A DNA stretch of 64,000 nt from Rhodobacter sp. (GTDB lineage Bacteria > Pseudomonadota > Alphaproteobacteria > Rhodobacterales > Rhodobacteraceae): NCBI GenBank assembly GCA_020637555.1, contig JACKKF010000013.1:708001-772000 (forward strand), written 5' to 3'. This document shows, in pieces, positions 8,610-15,582 of this stretch. The notes beneath the pieces were generated by a model. That model did not search any database. It worked only from the letters and a program-made list of their open reading frames with translations, and was not told the origin of the DNA. The position numbers and the translations under genes were made by a program. Each line of letters starts with the position of its first letter. Position 1 is the first letter of the stretch.

Positions 8610-10045
8610 AGCGCGTCGCCCATGACGCGGCGCACCTCGGCCAGCGCGGTTTCCCCGGCTGCAACCCGCATCAGCGCCGCCGCCATCAGGGTCGGTCGCG
8701 CGCCGGCGGCGTCGCGCAGACGAACCTCGGAGGCCTCGCTGTCGATGGCCGCTTTCAGGGTTTCGTCGATTTCCAGAATGTCGAACACGCCAAGCCGACC
8801 GCTGTAGCCCGTGCCCTCGCAGCGGTCGCAGCCCGTCGCATGCGACACCTCCGCCGGACGGGGCAGGCCGTGAGCGGCAAAGACCGCCGCCTCGTCCGCC
8901 GTCGGTGCGTGCCTGCGCGCGCAGTCCGGGCAGAGCCGCCGCACCAGCCGCTGAGCGATCACGCCGCGCAGGGTGGCGGCGATGAGATAGCCTTCGACCC
9001 CCAGTTCGCGCAGGCGCACGATCGCGGCCAACGTGCTGTTGGCGTGCAGCGACGAGAACACCAGATGGCCGGTCAGCGCCGCCTCGCTGGCGACCTGCGC
9101 GGTTTCCCCGTCGCGGATCTCGCCCACAAGGATCACATCGGGGTCCTGACGCAGGATCGACCTGAGCCCGCGGGCAAAGGTCAGGCCTATGTCGGGATTC
9201 ACCGGGGTCTGCGAGATGCCGGGCAGGTCGTATTCGACCGGGTCCTCGACCGTCAGGATCGTGCGTTCGCGCCGGTCCGCCAGTCTGAGCAGGGAATAGA
9301 GAGTGGTCGTCTTGCCCGATCCCGTTGGCCCGGTCGCCAGGATGATGCCATTGGGCAAGGCGGCCAGACGGTTCAGGCGCGCGGCATCGGCATCGGACAG
9401 CCCCAGCCGGTCCAGCGCCATCAACCCGCCAGAGCGGTCAAGCAAGCGCATCACGACCCGTTCGCCGTGATGACCGGGCAGGGTGGACAGGCGCACGTCG
9501 ATCGCCCGCCCGCCCAGGCGCAGGGCGATCCGTCCGTCCTGTGGCAGGCGCGTTTCCGCGATGTCCAGCCCGGCCATCACCTTGAGCCGCGACACGACCC
9601 GGCGGGCAGGCACGTCGCGGCGGTCGAACACGGTCTGCATGGTGCCATCGACGCGCATCCGCGCGCGCAGCCCGTCCTCGTGCGGCTCCAGGTGCAGGTC
9701 CGAGGCCGCGCCGCGCACCGCCTGCCTGAGCAACTGGTTCACCAGCCGGATGACGGGTGCGTCCTCGGGGTCCTCAAGCAGATCGCGGGCGGTGTCCGCG
9801 CGGGCCTCCTCCAGATCGAAGGCGACCTCGGCGCCCGCGTCCTCGGCCCCGGAATCATAGAGCTGGGCCAGACGCGCCGGAAACGACTCGGCATCCAGAG
9901 GGTCGATGTCCAGCGGGCGCGCCGCGATCAGACGCGCGGCGCGCAAGCCGTTCGCGCTGGCCTCGGGCCCGGTCAGAAGCGCATCGCCATCCAGCGCGAC
10001 CTGGTTGTCGCGGGCAAAGGCGAAGGGCAGGCGCGCGCCGCTCAT
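8606..10045 (-). CDS. gspE: Type II secretion ATPase GspE
   Basis: The 479-residue protein is the hexameric traffic ATPase. Visible motifs are the Walker A GPTGSGKTTT at 239-248, an Asp box (TVEDPVEYD), a Walker B-like VILVGEIRD near 305 and the HANST His box. A C-terminal zinc-binding module is present (CPDC near 377, CDRCEGTGY near 412), characteristic of GspE rather than pilus retraction ATPases. It starts 3 bp after the gspD stop and overlaps gspF by 4 bp. Confidence 0.95.
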   Translation of the reverse strand: MSGARLPFAFARDNQVALDGDALLTGPEASANGLRAARLIAARPLDIDPLDAESFPARLAQLYDSGAEDAGAEVAFDLEEARADTARDLLEDPEDAPVIRLVNQLLRQAVRGAASDLHLEPHEDGLRARMRVDGTMQTVFDRRDVPARRVVSRLKVMAGLDIAETRLPQDGRIALRLGGRAIDVRLSTLPGHHGERVVMRLLDRSGGLMALDRLGLSDADAARLNRLAALPNGIILATGPTGSGKTTTLYSLLRLADRRERTILTVEDPVEYDLPGISQTPVNPDIGLTFARGLRSILRQDPDVILVGEIRDGETAQVASEAALTGHLVFSSLHANSTLAAIVRLRELGVEGYLIAATLRGVIAQRLVRRLCPDCARRHAPTADEAAVFAAHGLPRPAEVSHATGCDRCEGTGYSGRLGVFDILEIDETLKAAIDSEASEVRLRDAAGARPTLMAAALMRVAAGETALAEVRRVMGDAL

Positions 10046-10048
10046 GGC

Positions 10049-11971
10049 CTATTGGCCCACATCCACGTTCAGGCGCGGCGGCAGCGCCGGGAACAGGCGT
10101 TCGCGCACGGCCTGATCGACATAGGTTTCGTCGAACGGCTGATTCAGGTCCACGCCGTCGAACGGGAACCCGGTGCGGCGGACCTGGGGATACAGGCTGT
10201 CGGCGTTGCGCGGCGCGATGCGGCGGCTCAGGGTCTCGGTCTCGCGCGCGATCTGGCGGGTCAGGACGCTGGCCTCGCGTTCGGTGCTGACCACGCGGGG
10301 GCGCAGCATGACCAGAAGCACGCGCTGCCCTTCCTGCACGCTGCGGCCCCGGAAAAGCTGACCGATCACCGGCAGATTGCTGAGCCCGGGCACGCGCTGG
10401 TTCTGCGCGGTCGAGGTGTCCTCGATCAGGCCGCCCAGGATGATGACCTCGCCATTGCCGACCAGGGCATTCGTGCTGAGCCGGCGCCGCGCCGTGACCT
10501 CGCCGCCGGCGGCGGCGGTGGTGCCGGTCAGATTCGACACCTCCTGCGCGATGGACAGGCGCACGGTGCCGTCCTCGGTGATCTGCGGCCGGACATTCAG
10601 TGTCAGGCCGACATCCTGGCGTTCGATGGTCTGAAAGGGCTGGTTCGGCACCGGGCTGGTGCCGACGGTGGAATAGCTGCCGGTGACGAAGGGCACGTTC
10701 TGCGCCACCACGATCTCGGCCTCCTGATTGTTCAGGGTCAGTACGGCGGGCGTGGACAAAAGCCGGGTCGACCGTTCGCGCGCGATCGCGGTCAGCAGGG
10801 CGGCGAAATTCCCGTCCGACGCCGCCAGGGTGCCGCCGTTGCCCGGATCCAGCGAATTGCCCGCCATCGCCGCCGAAATCAGCGTGATCAGGCTGGTGCG
10901 ACCGTCCAGCGCGAACGAGGTGCCCCCGCCGATCGCCTGGTTCAGCAGCCCGCCGAACTGCACCGAAAGATCGCTGAAATTCTCGGCGCTGATTTCAAAG
11001 ATCACGGCCTCGATCAGCACCTGCGAGGGGCGGACATCCAGCGCCCGCACCGCCTGCGCGATCGATTCGACCCGTTCCTGCGGGGCGGTGATCAGGATGG
11101 CGTTGGACTGCGGTTCCGCAACCACCGTCACGGTGGATTCGCCTTCTCCCGCCACGCCCAGCGACTGGCGCATCACCTCGGCCAGTTCGGTGGCCTGGGC
11201 ATAGTTCAACCGCACCACCCGCGAGGTCGGACGGACCTGCGGCTGGTCCAGCTCGCGCACGATGGCGCGCACCCGGTCGCGATAATCCGAGGGGCCGGAT
11301 ACGACGATGCTGTTCGCCCCGGCATCGGCGGCCAGATTGGCCCCGTTCATCGCCGGTGTCGCGCTTTGCAGGACGGTCAGCAGCTCGGCCGCGTTGGCGT
11401 GGTTCAGGCGGATCGCCTCGACCGAACGGCTGGACGCCTGCGTCAGGCGCTGCACGAGGGATTCGATGCGGGCGATGTTCTCGTGGCGATCCGACAGCAC
11501 CAGCAACCCTGCCGAGGGGATCGGTGTCAGCATCGCATCGGGTGCGATCAGCGGTTCGACGACATCGTAGATTTCGTTCAGATCGGCGGCGGGCACCGGA
11601 ATGGCGCGGGTTTCATAGGCCCCGCCCTGTTGCGCGCTGGTCGACCGCGCCGCCAGCCCGGCGGCGGCGTGCATCGGCACGATACGGTCGATGCCCTCGC
11701 CCTCGACAATGGTCAGGCCGTTCATTTCCAGCACGTTGAGAAAGATCTCATACATGGCCGCCGGCGTGACCGAGACCGGCGCAAAGACCGAGACCTGTCC
11801 CTGAACCTCGGGGTCGACCAGAAAATTGCGTCCGGTCTGTTCGGACACAAGCTGGATGAAGCTGCGCAGGTCCACGTCACGCAGATCGAGCCGGATCTGC
11901 GCCGGTGCCGCGCTCGGCGTTGCCAGCGCAAGGCCGAGACTGAAGAACACAAGGGCAGCGAGGCGGATCAT
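10049..11971 (-). CDS. gspD: Type II secretion outer-membrane secretin GspD
   Basis: The 640-residue protein has a Sec signal peptide ending near ATPSAAPAQ. It then shows an N0 domain (IRLDLRDVDLRSFIQLV), N1-N3 repeats with AxELxxVL-type segments, and a C-terminal secretin domain including VPFVTGSYS and VGLTLNVRPQI. It forms the outer-membrane channel. The frame stays open to 12277, but the ATG at 11971 places the signal peptide at the N-terminus and leaves 58 bp after gspC, so it is chosen. No S-domain with an obvious pilotin-binding tail is recognisable beyond residue 600, though the last about 60 residues are Arg/Pro rich. Confidence 0.94.
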   Translation of the reverse strand: MIRLAALVFFSLGLALATPSAAPAQIRLDLRDVDLRSFIQLVSEQTGRNFLVDPEVQGQVSVFAPVSVTPAAMYEIFLNVLEMNGLTIVEGEGIDRIVPMHAAAGLAARSTSAQQGGAYETRAIPVPAADLNEIYDVVEPLIAPDAMLTPIPSAGLLVLSDRHENIARIESLVQRLTQASSRSVEAIRLNHANAAELLTVLQSATPAMNGANLAADAGANSIVVSGPSDYRDRVRAIVRELDQPQVRPTSRVVRLNYAQATELAEVMRQSLGVAGEGESTVTVVAEPQSNAILITAPQERVESIAQAVRALDVRPSQVLIEAVIFEISAENFSDLSVQFGGLLNQAIGGGTSFALDGRTSLITLISAAMAGNSLDPGNGGTLAASDGNFAALLTAIARERSTRLLSTPAVLTLNNQEAEIVVAQNVPFVTGSYSTVGTSPVPNQPFQTIERQDVGLTLNVRPQITEDGTVRLSIAQEVSNLTGTTAAAGGEVTARRRLSTNALVGNGEVIILGGLIEDTSTAQNQRVPGLSNLPVIGQLFRGRSVQEGQRVLLVMLRPRVVSTEREASVLTRQIARETETLSRRIAPRNADSLYPQVRRTGFPFDGVDLNQPFDETYVDQAVRERLFPALPPRLNVDVGQ

Positions 11972-12029
11972 GACGCGATTGTTTCCGTTTTGAATACAGG
12001 GTCGGCCGGTGCGGGCTGGCGCTGGGCGG

Positions 12030-12770
12030 TCATCGACTGGCCCCCATGGTGCCCGGCGTGGTGCCCGGCGCGCCCCCGCGCGGCGGCGGTCCACCGACTT
12101 GCGGTGGCGTTGGGACATAGGCGGGGACCCGGCTGCCGAACATGCCCCGCAGGCCGGAATCGGCCGGGGCCTCCTCGGCAAAGGGCCTTTCGCGGCGGCG
12201 TGCGGGGGTTGGCAGGGGGTCGTCCACAGGCCCCTCCTGGAACGTGTCGGTGCCTTGCGGGGATTGGGCCGTTTCATCGAAGGTGATCGGGAACAACTGG
12301 TCGTCGATCACCACCTCGATGCCCTCGGGCTCGATCGTGACGATTTCCGCGCCATCCGCCAGTGTGTCGCCCACCCGCGCCAGGACCGGTCCGTCCGGTG
12401 TTTCGATCAGCGCGATCGAACCCGCGTCATCCACGACGACGCCACGCAGGACCAGCGTTTCAGGGTCGAACATCGGGCCTGTGTCATCCTCGGGCTCGGT
12501 CTGGATGGCCGGCGTGGGTTCGACCGCCGGTGCCTCGCGCCGGGGCGATCCGAACAGTGGCGGCCAGGCCGCCCGGTCGGCCGTGTCGGGCCGGATGCCG
12601 CTGGGGGCGATGTCCTGCGCCGTGACCGGCGGCAAGGGGGCGACATCGGAAACCGGGGCCGTCAGTGCCAACCCCATCAGGCCAAGGCCAAAACCCGCCA
12701 CCGCGGCTGCCGAAAGCAGCGCGAACGGACGGGCGCGGTCTGGCGCACGATACGGTGCGGCAAGGGTCAT
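12030..12770 (-). CDS. gspC: Type II secretion GspC-like inner-membrane protein
   Basis: This 246-residue protein has a short cytoplasmic N-terminus, one membrane helix (FALLSAAAVAGFGLGLMGLALT) and a periplasmic region containing an HR-like domain (ETLVLRGVVVDDAGSIALIETPDGPVLARVGD, positions about 105-140). That domain in GspC binds the secretin N0 domain. There is no PDZ domain; the C-terminal 80 residues are Pro/Gly/Arg-rich. The frame is open to 12884, but that would overlap the divergent lipoprotein start, so ATG 12770 is preferred. First gene of gspCDEF. Confidence 0.8.
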   Translation of the reverse strand: MTLAAPYRAPDRARPFALLSAAAVAGFGLGLMGLALTAPVSDVAPLPPVTAQDIAPSGIRPDTADRAAWPPLFGSPRREAPAVEPTPAIQTEPEDDTGPMFDPETLVLRGVVVDDAGSIALIETPDGPVLARVGDTLADGAEIVTIEPEGIEVVIDDQLFPITFDETAQSPQGTDTFQEGPVDDPLPTPARRRERPFAEEAPADSGLRGMFGSRVPAYVPTPPQVGGPPPRGGAPGTTPGTMGASR

Positions 12771-12870
12771 GCGCGATTGGCCTCGGGTGTTTTTCTGGAC
12801 ATTATCTGCCGATAAAACTAAATTGAAAAGAAAAAAGCCCAAAAGAACCAATAAACCGAGGGTGAGAGCA
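12771..12870. promoter_or_regulatory. AT-rich divergent promoter region, gspC / lipoprotein
   Basis: This 100 bp gap between the divergent gspC and lipoprotein genes is far more AT-rich than its surroundings, notably 12790-12850. It should hold both promoters, although no convincing -35/-10 pair could be fixed. The nonamer TGCCGATAA at 12807-12815 recurs at 13470-13478, upstream of the first small exported protein. Confidence 0.5.
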
Positions 12871-13404
12871 GTGAAACGTCCCATTCTGTCCAGGGCGCCG
12901 CGCCTGGCCGCGCTTTCGCTTGTGCTGCTGGCGTCGTGCGAAGCGGCCGGAACGCTGGCTGGCGGCGGCGCGCAATCCGACTATCTGGTTGCGCGGCAAG
13001 CCCTCGAGACCGGCAATTACGATCTGGCCGTTCGGCGCTATGACCGCCTGATGGGGACGCTGGACAGCGCCAGCGCGGCCCGGGTGCAACTGGAATATGC
13101 CCACGCCCTGTTGCGCGCAAACCGCTTTGACGACGCGATTGCCGCAGCCGACCCCTTGATCGCCGGACAGTCCGGCAGCATCCAGGCCTCGGCCCTGGCG
13201 GTGCGCGGCACGGCCCGGCACGAGGCCGCGCGCGCGCGCCTGGCCCAGGGGCAGGCCGATGGCGCGACCCGCGCGCTGCTGGAAAGCGCGCGCGAGGATC
13301 TGACCCGGTTCACCCGACAGAACGAATCCCTCGATACCGCCGGCAGCATGCGCGCGCGCTTGCAACTGATTGATGCCGATCTGGAAACAGTCAGCCGGAC
13401 CTGA
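12871..13404 (+). CDS. TPR-like lipoprotein, candidate T2SS assembly factor
   Basis: The 177-residue product has a lipoprotein signal peptide with lipobox LLASC (Cys near 23) and then a helical region with TPR-like repeats (DYLVARQALETGNYDLAVRRY, ARVQLEYAHALLRANRFDDA, ALAVRGTARHEAARARLAQG). The GTG at 12871 is chosen because GAGGG lies 7-8 bases upstream; an in-frame GTG at 12862 is possible. TPR lipoproteins such as PilF/PilW act as secretin pilotins in type IV pili. Divergence from gspC suggests a similar job here, but this is inference. Confidence 0.6.
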   Translation: MKRPILSRAPRLAALSLVLLASCEAAGTLAGGGAQSDYLVARQALETGNYDLAVRRYDRLMGTLDSASAARVQLEYAHALLRANRFDDAIAAADPLIAGQSGSIQASALAVRGTARHEAARARLAQGQADGATRALLESAREDLTRFTRQNESLDTAGSMRARLQLIDADLETVSRT

Positions 13405-13503
13405 CCCCGGCAAACCCCGAAAAAGACCGGATCATCACCGCATTTCCGCCGTTATTCACGGTCAGATATTGCCGATAATTTGTATCGAATGCGGAGTATG
13501 GCA

Positions 13504-13998
13504 ATGTCCACCAAGGTAACGGGTTGGCCCGCACGTCGGGGCTGGATTTCCGCGCTGGCCCTTGTCGGCAGCGTGGTTGTGGCCTCACCCGGTCAGGCGG
13601 CGACCGAATATTTCGGCGGCGGCTACATGTATGCGTGGTCCGACGGCTGCGCGGCGATCGGCTGGACCGGGACGCATCAGATCCTGGCGCGATGGGCCCC
13701 GCAGGCCACGCCTGAAAATTCCTGGAACACCTCGCACATCACGCTGCTGTTGCCGACAGGCACGATCTCGTTCGGGTTCGACACTTCGCAACAACGACGC
13801 GAGTTCCAGCCGCTGCCGACCACGCCGTCCTATGTGTGGAACGATGTCTGGACGCCGTCGAATCCGCGCATGCAGATCATCATCGGCGAGGCGCCGAACC
13901 CCTGGCAGGACCAGACGCGGATGGTCTTTGGCCTGACCAATTTCAGCGAATCCGACAATTGCGAAATGCGGGTCGTGCTGACCATGAGCAAGCTCTGA
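13504..13998 (+). CDS. Small exported protein, paralogue of the next gene
   Basis: This 164-residue protein has a Sec signal peptide (hydrophobic core ISALALVGSVVVASP, cleavage likely after GQA) and no other membrane segment. I do not recognise a family. The mature part is beta-rich and aromatic, with two cysteines: one early (SDGCAAIGW) and one near the end (DNCEMRVV), suggesting one disulfide. It aligns with the next gene over its whole length. GGAG at 13493-13496 sits 7 bases before the ATG at 13504, which decides this start over the upstream ATG at 13498. Location beside a T2SS makes it a possible substrate. Confidence 0.6.
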   Translation: MSTKVTGWPARRGWISALALVGSVVVASPGQAATEYFGGGYMYAWSDGCAAIGWTGTHQILARWAPQATPENSWNTSHITLLLPTGTISFGFDTSQQRREFQPLPTTPSYVWNDVWTPSNPRMQIIIGEAPNPWQDQTRMVFGLTNFSESDNCEMRVVLTMSKL

Positions 13999-14008
13999 GG
14001 AGGCCCGA

Positions 14009-14512
14009 ATGACCCGCTTTTCCCTTGCATCGACCCTGCGCAGCGCCCTTGCCCCCGCCGCCGTGGCGCTGCTCGCCCTGACAGCCCAACCAGCCCAGGC
14101 CGAATGGCAGGGCGGCGGCACCGTTCACAGCCCGCAGGGGTGCGAACGCTACGGCTGGCCGGCCGGGCCCGAGATGGTGCGCGTGCGTGTGCGCAATGGC
14201 GCCGACGAGAACGAGCGCAACAGCCACGTCACCATCGCCTTCATGGTGGGCGGCATCAATACCTACCGCGTGCGCGGCGCCCTGTCGCCGACGCAGTGGT
14301 TCCGCGCGGCGACCGCGCGCTCGGTCTGGGACCGCATGTATTGGCTGAGCGGCAACCCCCGGGTGCGGGTGGTCAGCTGGGAACCGACCGATACGCGTTC
14401 GGGGCAGGGTGGCAACTCGCGCTATGGCGAGTTCCTGATCCGCAATTTCAACGGCGAGGTGGGCTGCACGGTCACCTTGAGCGCCGTTCTGCGCAACGCG
14501 GCGGCGAACTGA
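14009..14512 (+). CDS. Small exported protein, paralogue of the preceding gene
   Basis: The 167-residue protein has a Sec signal peptide (ALAPAAVALLALTAQ, cleavage likely after AQA) and no recognisable family. Features shared with the preceding protein include GGG followed by GC...GW, a (N)SH(V/I)T strand, VW...W...NPR, an NF near the end and a late Cys. It begins 10 bp after the previous stop behind GAGGAGG, so the two are one transcript. An exported beta-sandwich protein with one disulfide is the best description; function unknown. Confidence 0.62.
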   Translation: MTRFSLASTLRSALAPAAVALLALTAQPAQAEWQGGGTVHSPQGCERYGWPAGPEMVRVRVRNGADENERNSHVTIAFMVGGINTYRVRGALSPTQWFRAATARSVWDRMYWLSGNPRVRVVSWEPTDTRSGQGGNSRYGEFLIRNFNGEVGCTVTLSAVLRNAAAN

Positions 14513-14546
14513 TCCGTGCAGGCGTGACGACAGCCCCGGGGGCGCC

Positions 14547-14771
14547 TCAGGCGGCCTCGGCAGGGCGGCGGATCTGGGGCGCCGCGTCCAGGACCAGGGG
14601 TTTCAGCCCGTCCCCGCCGGCATCGAGGATTGCGAACAGCTGGCGGCGCATCCGGGGTTCCCAGAAATCGTTGATATGATTGGCAAGCCCTGCCACACCC
14701 TCGGCGTGGGGTTTCGATTCCATGAAAGTGGCGATCTGGTTCGCCATGCGGATCAGCTTTTCAGCGGACAT
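14547..14771 (-). CDS. fdsD: Formate dehydrogenase delta subunit FdsD
   Basis: This 74-residue protein matches the small FdsD family found at the end of NAD-dependent molybdenum formate dehydrogenase operons. The segment LIRMANQIATFMES followed by HINDFWEPRMRRQLF is diagnostic. FdsD is needed for cofactor insertion or stability of the FdsABG complex. ATG 14771 overlaps the end of fdhD by 11 bp; the longer open frame upstream is a shadow within fdhD. Confidence 0.9.
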   Translation of the reverse strand: MSAEKLIRMANQIATFMESKPHAEGVAGLANHINDFWEPRMRRQLFAILDAGGDGLKPLVLDAAPQIRRPAEAA

Positions 14772-15582
14772 TCTGGGCCTCGGAGATGATGCGGTCGGAA
14801 TGGGAATAGACCTCGAACCGGTCGGGACGGGCCTGGGCGATGAGCGTAAGTCCGGCGGTCTCGGCGAGATCGACGGCATCGGCGGTTGGCGAGGACACGG
14901 CGATGATCGCCGGCGCACCCAGCGCGGCAACCTTCTGCACCAGATCGATCGAGACGCGCGAGGTCAGGATCACGGCGCCGGCCGCGGGCTGGACGACCGG
15001 GACGGTCCGGCCAGAGATCAGCGCCCCGGCCAGTTTGTCCAGCGCGTTGTGGCGTCCGACGTCCTCGCGCGCGGCAAGCATCCGGGTGCCATCCCAGAAC
15101 GCCGCGCAATGTGCCGCCCGGGTCGCGTCATGCAACGCCTGCTGGCCGGGCAGCGCCGCCACCCCGGCCATGACCTGCGCCGGGGACAGCCGAAAGGCCC
15201 CGTGCGGCACCGCGGGCACGTCGCGCATGGCCTGTTCAAGACTGTCGATGCCGCACAATCCGCAGCCGACCGGCCCTGCCATGGTGCGCCGCCGTGCGGC
15301 AAGCCGCGCCTCGGCCGTGGCCGTGACCCAGACCTGCACGTCCAGCCCGCGCGCGGTTTCCACCACGTCCAGACTTTCGATTTCCTCGGGGCGCGCCAAC
15401 CCCTCGGTCAGGGCAAACCCATAGGCGAAATCGGCCAGATGGTCGGGCGTCGCCATCATCACCGCCTGGGTGCTGCCATTGAAGGTCAGCGCCACCGCGA
15501 CCTCTTGCGGCAACACCCGTTCCCCCGGCGCGATCTCTGCGCCGAAGGACAGCCGGGGACGGGGCGCCGCGCCCTGCATCAT
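14761..15582 (-). CDS. fdhD: Formate dehydrogenase sulfurtransferase FdhD
   Basis: The 273-residue protein is FdhD/FdsC, which transfers sulfur to the Mo-bisMGD cofactor before insertion into formate dehydrogenase. The catalytic cysteine loop CGLC at residues 107-110 is intact. The conserved REDVGRHNALDKL segment near 172-184 and a C-terminal AVDLAETAGLTL region are present. It overlaps fdsA by 4 bp upstream and fdsD by 11 bp downstream, so all are translated from one message. Confidence 0.93.
   Translation of the reverse strand: MMQGAAPRPRLSFGAEIAPGERVLPQEVAVALTFNGSTQAVMMATPDHLADFAYGFALTEGLARPEEIESLDVVETARGLDVQVWVTATAEARLAARRRTMAGPVGCGLCGIDSLEQAMRDVPAVPHGAFRLSPAQVMAGVAALPGQQALHDATRAAHCAAFWDGTRMLAAREDVGRHNALDKLAGALISGRTVPVVQPAAGAVILTSRVSIDLVQKVAALGAPAIIAVSSPTADAVDLAETAGLTLIAQARPDRFEVYSHSDRIISEAQNVR

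Noticed and set aside
10049..12277. Long gspD version starting at 12277
   Set aside because: The extra 102 residues are Arg/Pro-rich and antisense-like, overlap gspC, and would bury the signal peptide.
8462..12286. A 1274-residue plus-strand open frame
   Set aside because: It lies wholly opposite gspE and gspD, which have clear motifs; it has His/Gln/Arg-rich composition typical of antisense frames in GC-rich DNA.
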